Assembly: GCA_964630635.1 (NCBI GenBank)
Contig: CAZVVM010000054.1
Coordinates: 1-11,968 of the forward strand
Direction: 5' to 3'
DNA length: 11,968 bases
DNA from: Colimorpha_A sp964630635
Lineage (GTDB): Bacteria; Bacillota; Clostridia; Oscillospirales; CAG-272
Position 1 is the stretch's first letter. Each line of letters begins with the position of its first letter. The translations under genes and the position numbers were made by a program. Positions 6,097-11,968 of this stretch are shown here, in pieces. The notes under the pieces were generated by a model. That model was not told where the DNA came from and did not search any database. It saw only the letters and a program-made list of their open reading frames with translations.

Positions 6097-9000
6097 CAGT
6101 TAAGCTCTCCTCCCATCTTCTTCTCGACCTCGTTTACGTTCATCGAAAGCACCTTCGATATACCTCTGTCGGGCATCGTAATACCGTAGAGCATATCTGC
6201 TGCCTCCATAGTACCGCGGCGGTGCGTGATGACGACGAACTGCGTCTTTTCTGAATATCTGTGCATATAGTCGGATAGGCGCACGACGTTTACCTCGTCA
6301 AGCGCACTTTCGATCTCGTCGAATATGCAGAAAGGTGTCGGGTTTACGTTCAGTATCGCAAATATCAGCGCGATAGCGACGAAGGACTGCTCTCCGCCCG
6401 AAAGGGATATAAGGTTCTTTATTATCTTTCCGGGAGGCGCGACCTTTATTTCTATTCCGCTCGTCAGCACGTTTTCGGGATCGGTAAGGGATATCTCCGC
6501 CGTTCCTCCGCCGAACAGCTCCTTGAAGGTGACCTTGAAGTTTTTGTTTATCTCCTCGAAGGCGGTGACGAACATCGTCTTCATTTCCTTTTCGAGGCGT
6601 GCGATTATTCCGTCAAGCCCTTCACGCGCTTTCGTCAGATCCTCAAACTGCGCGGTATTGAAATCGTAACGCTCCTTGACGTCTGCGTATTCCTCTATCG
6701 CGCCGACGTTTACGTGTCCGAGTGCGCGGAGCTTATTACGAAGCTCGGTCTGGCGCGCGCCGTAGGTCGGACGCGTTTCCTCGGTTACGGGTGCGTAATT
6801 CAGCTCGGTTGCCGCAGTATATGTAAGCTCGTAGTCCTCCCATATTTTTGCGGCAAGTCGGTCGTGCTCGGTCGTCAGATTTTCTCTTACGCCTTCAAGC
6901 TTTGTGAACTCGCGGAAAAGGGTCTCTCTTACGTGAGTCTTCTCACGAAGCTCCTCTCTTATGCGGCTCTGTACCTTTTCGTATTCGATATTTTGAGATA
7001 TCAGCTTGCTTCTTTCGGCTTCAAGCGCACTTATATCGTCCGCCAGGGTATCAAAGGTGACCTTATTCTCGCTTATGCGCTTCTTGATATCGGAAAGCTT
7101 CTGTTCAAGCGCAGCACCAAGCTCCTCGGAGCGTGCTATCTGCTCGCGGAGTGCTTCAACCGTGCTTTCGTTAAGGGTGATTCCCGAATTAAGAGATTCA
7201 ACGTCCTTTTCGAGCGCCGCTTCGGTAATTCTTCCCTCATTGTAGGAAGAAAGGATAGCCGCAAGGGCATCGTCCTCATCGTTTCTGCGTGCGACTGTCG
7301 CTTCGGTTTCGCTCTTCTTTTCGGCAAGCTCTTTTTCGAGCAACGCTATCGTTTCCTCGATACGCGATTTTTCGATATCGTACTGCTCGTGCTCCTTGCC
7401 GAGTCCTTCGAGCGCGGTATTAAGGGCGGAAAGGCGCATACCTTCTGTTTCGTGTCTGCTCTTATTTACCTCATACTGCGTCTGCTCTGCATTGAGCATC
7501 ATCGTAAGAAGTGCGATTCTCTCGTTTATTCCGCCGAGCTCGCCCGTCAGCTTCTCGATATCGGAATTGATCTCGCTCTCGTGTGCCTTCTTGCTTCCGA
7601 GCTCGATGCCGAGCTTTGCGACCTCGCTCTTGAGCGAGGATATTTCGGCGCTTCTCGTAAGAATACCGCTGTCCTGGCGCGTCGAGCCGCCCGTGAACGA
7701 GCCGCCTGCGTTTATTATCTGTCCGTCAAGCGTTACTATTCTTATGCGGTAGCCGAAGGATTTTGCGGTAAACGCCGCGTTGTCGATGTTATCAAAGACT
7801 GCCGTTCTGCCGAGCAGATTTCCGATAACGCCCGCATATTTTTTATCGTGACCGCAGAGCTTGTCTGCCATTCCGACGTAGCCCTTTTTATTCTTCAGCT
7901 CGTTTTCGGATATTACGGGCGCCTGCGCCTTCATAGCGGTAAGCGGATAGAACGTAGCCCGTCCGCCGTTCGTCTTTTTGAGGTAGGAGATCGCCGCCTT
8001 TGCAGCTTCCTCGTCCTCGGTAACTATGTTCTGTATATTCGCGCCGAGCGCCGTTTCGATGGCGATACTGTATTCGCCCTTTACCGAAATGAGCTTCGAC
8101 ACGGGGCCGTGAATACCCTTTACCGCACCGTTCTCGGATGCGTGCATTACGTTCTTTACGCTGTGGTTATAGCCCTCGAGCAGGTCGTCCATTCTCTTGA
8201 GCGTTTCTGCGCGGTGATTTTTCGATTCTATTGTGAGATTAAGGCGGTCGATTACGCTCTTGACCTCGTCAAGCTCGGTACGGAGAGCCGATATTTCGCT
8301 TTCCTTTTCATATTCCTTTGCCTTGTCCTCTTCGATCGAGGAAAGATAGTCAGCTACCGTTTTTTCCGAGCGGTTCATCGCGTCGGTAATGACTGCGATC
8401 TCTGCTTCAAGCTCTGCTATCTCATTTTTCAGCGAGCGGCTTCTTTCGCTTTCGCTTTCGTGCGAGCCGGATAGCGCCGACAGGCGCACCCTTTCGTCGA
8501 TAAGCTTGCTTTCGGTCAGGCGCTCGTCATCTTCACATTCAAGTATTTTTGCTTCAAGGAAAGAGATAAGCTCCTTCTTTTCCGATGCCTTTTCGTCAAG
8601 CGCCTTAAGCTCAACGCGGAGTGCTTCCAGCTTTTCGGTCTTTTCGGTCAGCTCTTTTTCAAGGTCGCTTCGACGCTTTTCACCGTCGTTTAGCGACAGT
8701 AGGCGAAGCTCTCTTTCGTTCTTCGTCTGCTCGATACGGCTTTCGGTATGAAGTATATCGTTTTCAAGGACGCGGCTGTTGCTCTCGATTCCGTGGCGCT
8801 TTTCGATATATTCGCTTACGCGGTTCGTCAGTTCCTCTGCACCGCTCTGGCTTTCTGCCGCTTTGGTATACAGATTTTCGCTTCTCGCTTCAAGAGCCGA
8901 AATTTCGCTTTCGGCGCTTTCAAGCGCGAGCTTTGCCGACATATATGCGCACTCCGTTTCGTTTGCTCTTGCACGCATCGTTTCGGCGTCGTAGAGCCAG

Positions 9001-9692
9001 AGGGCAACGTCGACCTCTTTCTTCTGCTCGTAGAGGTCGAGATACTTTCTCGCCGCCGCCGCTTCCTTTTCAAGCGGACCGACGCGGGAGGAAAGCTCGC
9101 CGATTATATCGGACAGACGCACGAGGTTTGCCTCGGTGTCCTTCAGCTTTCTTTCCGCTTCGTTTTTTCTTACGCGGTACTTCGAAATTCCTGCCGCTTC
9201 TTCAAATACCGAACGGCGCTCGTCGCTCTTCTGCGAGATGATCTCCGCGATCTTGCCCTGTCCGATATTGGAATAGCCCGTCTTACCGACACCCGTATTC
9301 ATAAACAGCTCTGCGATGTCCTTCAGGCGCGACGCCTTACCGTTTATAAGGTACTCACTGTCGCCGCCGCGGTAGTAACGTCTCGTTACCGACACCTCGT
9401 CGTATTCGCTGTCAAGACGGCCTATACCTGCGGTATTGTCGATTATCAGAGTTACCTCTGCGTATCCCATAGGTCTGCGGTTATCGGAACCGCCGAAGAT
9501 GACGTCCTCCATTTTTGAACCGCGGATGCTCTTCGTCGACATTTCTCCGAGCACCCATCTGACTGCGTCCGTTATATTCGATTTTCCGCTTCCGTTAGGT
9601 CCGACGACGGCGGTTATACCTTGGTCGAAGGACAAGACGGTCTTGTCGGGGAAGGATTTGAACCCCTGCATTTCAAGCGCTTTTAATCTCAA
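6096..9692 (-). CDS. smc: Chromosome segregation protein SMC
   Basis: This 1198-residue condensin ATPase organises the chromosome with ScpA and ScpB, which are not in the window. The N-terminal head carries Walker A GPNGSGKS (31-38). A long coiled coil (about 175-510) leads to the hinge (about 525-675, with the glycine-rich GGSFTGGS at 663-670). A second coil (about 680-1020) returns to the C-terminal head, which has signature LSGGE (1097-1101), Walker B PFCIFDE (1120-1126) and D-loop SALDE (1129-1133). Length and layout match the family. The start is TTG at 9692: it gives MRLKALEMQGFKSFPDKT, the usual family start, and AGGAG lies 9 nt upstream. The next in-frame ATG, seven codons in, would remove the first strand of the head. 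It is the first gene of its operon; rnc, often upstream of smc in Bacillota, is absent. Confidence 0.98.
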   Translation of the reverse strand: MRLKALEMQGFKSFPDKTVLSFDQGITAVVGPNGSGKSNITDAVRWVLGEMSTKSIRGSKMEDVIFGGSDNRRPMGYAEVTLIIDNTAGIGRLDSEYDEVSVTRRYYRGGDSEYLINGKASRLKDIAELFMNTGVGKTGYSNIGQGKIAEIISQKSDERRSVFEEAAGISKYRVRKNEAERKLKDTEANLVRLSDIIGELSSRVGPLEKEAAAARKYLDLYEQKKEVDVALWLYDAETMRARANETECAYMSAKLALESAESEISALEARSENLYTKAAESQSGAEELTNRVSEYIEKRHGIESNSRVLENDILHTESRIEQTKNERELRLLSLNDGEKRRSDLEKELTEKTEKLEALRVELKALDEKASEKKELISFLEAKILECEDDERLTESKLIDERVRLSALSGSHESESERSRSLKNEIAELEAEIAVITDAMNRSEKTVADYLSSIEEDKAKEYEKESEISALRTELDEVKSVIDRLNLTIESKNHRAETLKRMDDLLEGYNHSVKNVMHASENGAVKGIHGPVSKLISVKGEYSIAIETALGANIQNIVTEDEEAAKAAISYLKKTNGGRATFYPLTAMKAQAPVISENELKNKKGYVGMADKLCGHDKKYAGVIGNLLGRTAVFDNIDNAAFTAKSFGYRIRIVTLDGQIINAGGSFTGGSTRQDSGILTRSAEISSLKSEVAKLGIELGSKKAHESEINSDIEKLTGELGGINERIALLTMMLNAEQTQYEVNKSRHETEGMRLSALNTALEGLGKEHEQYDIEKSRIEETIALLEKELAEKKSETEATVARRNDEDDALAAILSSYNEGRITEAALEKDVESLNSGITLNESTVEALREQIARSEELGAALEQKLSDIKKRISENKVTFDTLADDISALEAERSKLISQNIEYEKVQSRIREELREKTHVRETLFREFTKLEGVRENLTTEHDRLAAKIWEDYELTYTAATELNYAPVTEETRPTYGARQTELRNKLRALGHVNVGAIEEYADVKERYDFNTAQFEDLTKAREGLDGIIARLEKEMKTMFVTAFEEINKNFKVTFKELFGGGTAEISLTDPENVLTSGIEIKVAPPGKIIKNLISLSGGEQSFVAIALIFAILNVNPTPFCIFDEIESALDEVNVVRLSDYMHRYSEKTQFVVITHRRGTMEAADMLYGITMPDRGISKVLSMNVNEVEKKMGGELN

Positions 9693-9701
9693 AACTAAAT
9701 A

Positions 9702-9706
9702 CTCCT
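9702..9706 (-). promoter_or_regulatory. Ribosome binding site deciding the smc TTG start
   Basis: Read on the minus strand, AGGAG is followed by 9 nt and then TTG at 9692. No ATG or GTG lies at a better distance in this frame. This supports TTG as the initiation codon. Confidence 0.85.
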
Positions 9707-9712
9707 GTTCAC

Positions 9713-9724
9713 GCCCGCGCGGGC
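9713..9724. promoter_or_regulatory. GC palindrome in the smc leader
   Basis: The perfect 12 bp palindrome gcccgcgcgggc stands in very AT-rich surroundings. It lies between the smc promoter and its ribosome site, about 6 nt upstream of AGGAG. It could be a protein operator or a small RNA hairpin near the ribosome site. No T run follows, so it is not a plain terminator. The function is inference only. Confidence 0.45.
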
Positions 9725-9754
9725 AAATAATACGCCTATTATATATAATAAGTT

Positions 9755-9783
9755 ATTATAACATACATCAAAGCAAATTGCAA
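9755..9783 (-). promoter_or_regulatory. Promoter of the smc operon
   Basis: Read on the minus strand, there is a -35 TTGCAA (9778-9783, four of six consensus bases), a 17 nt spacer and a perfect -10 TATAAT (9755-9760). Transcription would start near 9748, leaving a leader of about 56 nt that includes the palindrome at 9713-9724. A second TATAAT at 9738-9743 lacks a fitting -35. No other convincing promoter was found within the six-gene run. Confidence 0.75.
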
Positions 9784-9837
9784 GTGTTTGGTGTTATTTT
9801 GCACGAAAAACAGGGCTGTTTTTTGGGATTTTTAACG

Positions 9838-9866
9838 TTGATTTTTGAAGTAAAAAATGCTAATAT
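9838..9866 (+). promoter_or_regulatory. Promoter of the metallophosphoesterase gene
   Basis: TTGATT (9838-9843), a 17 nt spacer and TAATAT (9861-9866), preceded by TG in extended -10 position. Each hexamer matches four of six consensus bases, so this is a moderate promoter. It diverges from the smc promoter, with about 54 bp between the two -35 elements. Confidence 0.55.
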
Positions 9867-9900
9867 TAGTTTAAAGATTTTTTGCCTGTGAGGTGTTAAA

Positions 9901-10752
9901 ATGAAAAGCAACGAATTTGTAAGAAAAGACGTGATCATACCCGGTCTTGAAAAGGAATACCGTATACTGCATATTACCGATGCTCACGTCGTAATGTGTA
10001 ACGAAAAGGAAGGCGAGTACGTAATCGAGGGCGACGGATATTGGGGCGGAACGAAGCTTATTGATTTTTACAATCTTCGCCACAACCATTTCCGCGTAGA
10101 CGGAGTTCCTACATCGGAGCTTTTCGAAAAGATGTGCGACGAGCTTGCGGCGAATCCCGACTGTGCCGACGTTATCGTTTTCACGGGAGACATTATTGAT
10201 TTCTTTTCGCAGACCGCCTTTGATTTCATCAAGAGAAATATTGATAAGCTGAAAACGCCGTATATGTTCGTTATCGGAAACCACGATATGATCTTCTCGG
10301 GAAAGCCCGAGTCCGAGATCAAAAAAATATTCACTGCGCTCACGGGAGAAAACCCCGATCTTCAGAAAATGAAGCTCGGCGAGCTTACTCTCGTCGGCGT
10401 TTACAACGGACCGTATTATTACCCCGAAAAGTCGCTTAATGACCTGGTAAACGCGCTTGAAGGCGAAGATAACGTCGTGCTTTTCCAGCACGTTCCGCTG
10501 TCTACCAAGGAGTTTCACAAGTATAATGCCGACCGAAATCAACGCGACTGGAGCATCGGCGACCAGGGTGTTTGCAACGGTGACGGCTGGAAGACTGTGT
10601 TTGACATAGTCGGTGCCGACGATACTCCCGTCAAGGCGATCATCTGCGGAGATTGTCACATTGAGCATGAAAGCAAGCTCGGAAACGTTCCTCAATACAC
10701 TTCCCCGTTGAACGCAAACTACCCGCCTTATTTATACGTGCTTCATTCTTGA
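9901..10752 (+). CDS. Calcineurin-like metallophosphoesterase, substrate unknown
   Basis: This is a 283-residue predicted cytoplasmic protein with no signal peptide or membrane segment. The metal-site motifs of the calcineurin-like family appear in order: D27-A-H29, G96-D97 (FTGDIID), G126-N-H-D129, H197 (FQHVPL) and a final C249-G-D-C-H253-IEH. Most relatives have GHxH in the last motif; here the first His is Asp (GDCH). A segment of roughly 40 residues rich in Gly, Tyr, Asn and His (about 30-70) lies between the first two motifs, and a second polar stretch (about 201-230) lies before the last. The ATG at 9901 has GAGGTG just upstream (9890-9895). It is a single-gene unit with its own promoter and terminator, so the neighbours give no clue to substrate. 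A phosphodiesterase or phosphatase role is inferred from the fold only. Confidence 0.9.
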   Translation: MKSNEFVRKDVIIPGLEKEYRILHITDAHVVMCNEKEGEYVIEGDGYWGGTKLIDFYNLRHNHFRVDGVPTSELFEKMCDELAANPDCADVIVFTGDIIDFFSQTAFDFIKRNIDKLKTPYMFVIGNHDMIFSGKPESEIKKIFTALTGENPDLQKMKLGELTLVGVYNGPYYYPEKSLNDLVNALEGEDNVVLFQHVPLSTKEFHKYNADRNQRDWSIGDQGVCNGDGWKTVFDIVGADDTPVKAIICGDCHIEHESKLGNVPQYTSPLNANYPPYLYVLHS

Positions 10753-10758
10753 AGACCG

Positions 10759-10794
10759 ATCCCCTGCGCTTAAAAGGCGCGGGGGATTTTGTTT
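10759..10794 (+). terminator. Intrinsic terminator of the metallophosphoesterase gene
   Basis: An 11 bp stem (atcccctgcgc at 10759-10769, gcgcgggggat at 10777-10787; one position is a T-G pair) has a 7 nt loop and is followed by ttttgttt. It starts 6 nt after the stop codon. The other strand lacks a T run, so it works in one direction only. Confidence 0.92.
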
Positions 10795-10849
10795 GGTACT
10801 GTAATAAAACAAATGGGGGTTGTGCTTCCACGTTCATTCTGTCGCGGAC

Positions 10850-10919
10850 AATAAAGCTCTTTTCCACGTAGTCTTGCCTTCCCATCAGGGGAAGGCAAGA
10901 GGAGCGGCGCTTCTTTATT
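10850..10919. repeat. Hairpin-forming intergenic element upstream of argS
   Basis: A perfect 12 bp inverted repeat (tcttgccttccc at 10872-10883 and its complement at 10889-10900) has a 5 nt centre. A further outer pair, aataaag (10850-10856) and ctttatt (10913-10919), frames it. A short direct repeat, ttccacgt, occurs at 10826-10833 and 10862-10869. From memory, the ccttccc...gggaagg core resembles dispersed repeats in gut Clostridia. No T run follows the stem. The rest of the 287 nt gap holds the upstream terminator and the argS promoter; I see no gene or structured leader in it. Confidence 0.6.
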
Positions 10920-10972
10920 ACGAAAACAACAAAATTCCCTGCTTTTCGCCCTGTTTCTCTGCCCTTATTCTA

Positions 10973-11001
10973 TTGACAAATACTGTATAATGTAGTAAAA
11001 T
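10973..11001 (+). promoter_or_regulatory. Sigma-A type promoter of argS
   Basis: Perfect -35 TTGACA (10973-10978), a 17 nt spacer and TAAAAT (10996-11001, five of six). Transcription would begin near 11008, giving a leader of about 32 nt, too short for a T-box. A TATAAT also occurs at 10986-10991 but lacks a suitably spaced -35. Confidence 0.8.
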
Positions 11002-11027
11002 AAAATATGTATGTGCATTTATAATAC

Positions 11028-11033
11028 GGAGGA
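11028..11033 (+). promoter_or_regulatory. Ribosome binding site deciding the argS GTG start
   Basis: GGAGGA is followed by 6 nt and then GTG at 11040. No ATG in the same frame lies at a workable distance, so this site fixes the GTG start. Confidence 0.9.
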
Positions 11034-11039
11034 ACGACA

Positions 11040-11968
11040 GTGTTAAATTTTAAGAACACGCTTTCGCAGGCGCTGTCCTGCGCTATCAAGAAAATATCCC
11101 CCGAGACCGAGCTTTCGGTGTCCGAGCTTCTTTCGATGCTTGAATACCCGCCGAGCAGAGATATGGGCGATATTGCATTCCCCTGCTTCAAGCTGAGCAA
11201 GGCGCTTCGCAAGGCGCCTCCCGTTATCGCTTCTCTTCTTTCCGAGGCGATGGACAAGGTCGAGTATCTTGCTAAAGCCGAGGTTGCAGGCGGATATCTC
11301 AACTTCTTTATTGACGATTCCTATTTCACCGACGGAATCCTCGACAAAGTAATTGCCGAGGGCGACGATTACGGCAAGAGCTACAGCGGTAAGGGCAAAA
11401 CGCTCGTTATCGACTACTCTTCCCCGAACGTTGCAAAGCCCTTCCATATAGGACATCTCGGAACGACCGTTATCGGTCATTCGCTCAAAAAGCTTCACGA
11501 ATTCTGCGGCTGGAACGCGGTCGGCATAAACCACCTCGGCGACTGGGGAACGCAGTTTGGTAAGCTTATCGTTGCGTACAAGCTCTGGGGCAACAAGGAG
11601 CAGATCGAGGAGGGCGGAATCGACAAGCTCGTCGAGCTTTACGTCCGCATCAACAACACCATCAAGGGCGACGAGGAGAAGGGTATCCCCGCGCGCGACG
11701 ACCTTGCACAGCAGGCTCGTGACGAGTTCCGCAAGATGGAGGAGGGCGACGAGGAAAACATCGCACTCTGGAAGTGGTTCGTTGAGATAAGCCTTGCGGA
11801 ATACGAAAAGACCTACAAGCAGCTTGATATTGAGTTTGACAGCTACAAGGGTGAGAGCTTCTATACGGATAAGATGCCCGCACAGGTGCAAAAGCTTCGC
11901 GATATGGGACTTATGAAGATAGACGACGGCGCGTCCATAGTTGACCTTGAACAGTACGGTATGCCCCC
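11040..11968 (+). CDS. argS: Arginyl-tRNA synthetase, 3' end cut by window
   Basis: The first 309 codons of a class Ia synthetase that charges tRNA-Arg are present and the frame is open to the window end; relatives are usually about 550-600 residues. The N-terminal domain that contacts the tRNA D-loop is recognisable by GDIAFPCF (43-50) and GGYLNFF (84-90). The catalytic HIGH region reads SSPNVAKPFHIGH (127-139), and NHLGDWGTQFG (164-174) follows, both diagnostic of ArgRS. The catalytic end and the anticodon-binding domain lie beyond the window. The start is GTG at 11040, supported by GGAGGA 6 nt upstream. It has its own promoter (10973-11001) and is separated from the metallophosphoesterase by a terminator, so it is independently transcribed. 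Confidence 0.97.
   Translation, partial: MLNFKNTLSQALSCAIKKISPETELSVSELLSMLEYPPSRDMGDIAFPCFKLSKALRKAPPVIASLLSEAMDKVEYLAKAEVAGGYLNFFIDDSYFTDGILDKVIAEGDDYGKSYSGKGKTLVIDYSSPNVAKPFHIGHLGTTVIGHSLKKLHEFCGWNAVGINHLGDWGTQFGKLIVAYKLWGNKEQIEEGGIDKLVELYVRINNTIKGDEEKGIPARDDLAQQARDEFRKMEEGDEENIALWKWFVEISLAEYEKTYKQLDIEFDSYKGESFYTDKMPAQVQKLRDMGLMKIDDGASIVDLEQYGMP

Noticed and set aside
6714..8474. 586-codon open frame on the plus strand
   Set aside because: It is antisense to the smc coiled-coil and hinge region. The composition is odd (rich in Cys, Tyr, Leu and Arg), there is no family match, and no promoter or ribosome site was noted.
9871..10695. 274-codon open frame on the minus strand
   Set aside because: It is the antisense shadow of the metallophosphoesterase, which has its motifs, promoter, ribosome site and terminator on the plus strand.
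10795..11039. T-box leader for argS
   Set aside because: The promoter at 10973-11001 leaves only about 32 nt of leader, and no T-box core or Specifier-type structure is visible.
11043..11891. 282-codon open frame on the minus strand
   Set aside because: It is antisense to argS, whose diagnostic ArgRS motifs lie on the plus strand.

Overview
The window carries ordinary core genes of an anaerobic Bacillota, most likely a gut Clostridia of the Oscillospirales/Ruminococcaceae kind. The basis is the 58-residue S21 protein, the gene set smc-ftsY-rdgB-nadD/yqeK-rsfS-leuS, strong Shine-Dalgarno sites with consensus-like vegetative promoters, and short palindromic repeats between genes of types I recall from gut Clostridia. 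The genus assignment is inference. Codon use looks uniform across the window, and I see no transposase, integrase, CRISPR array, tRNA or rRNA.

Minus strand, read right to left (9783 to 78): a promoter at 9755-9783 drives a compact run of six genes. These are smc (chromosome condensation, TTG start), ftsY (SRP receptor), rdgB (dITP/XTP pyrophosphatase), a fused nadD-yqeK (NAD synthesis plus HD-domain Ap4A hydrolase), rsfS (ribosome silencing factor) and leuS (leucyl-tRNA synthetase). The first five overlap or nearly touch (1, 4 and 23 nt overlaps, and one 1 nt gap), so they are almost certainly cotranscribed and partly translationally coupled. A 179 nt gap holding a palindromic dispersed repeat separates rsfS from leuS. 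After leuS comes rpsU (S21) with its own good promoter (350-378) and a strong, potentially bidirectional terminator (78-111). I see no terminator between leuS and rpsU. A second palindromic repeat fragment lies at 9-27.

Plus strand: a divergent promoter (9838-9866) reads a stand-alone metallophosphoesterase (9901-10752) of unknown substrate, which ends at a clear intrinsic terminator. A 287 nt intergenic region then holds a hairpin-forming repeat (10850-10919) and a consensus promoter (10973-11001) for argS. argS starts with GTG at 11040 and is cut off by the window end.

Together the genes cover chromosome segregation, membrane targeting of ribosomes, nucleotide-pool cleaning, NAD/Ap4A metabolism and translation. 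I found no convincing new system. The points most worth a second look are the NadD-YqeK fusion, the metallophosphoesterase with a GDCH motif, the repeat inside the operon, and the GC palindrome in the smc leader.
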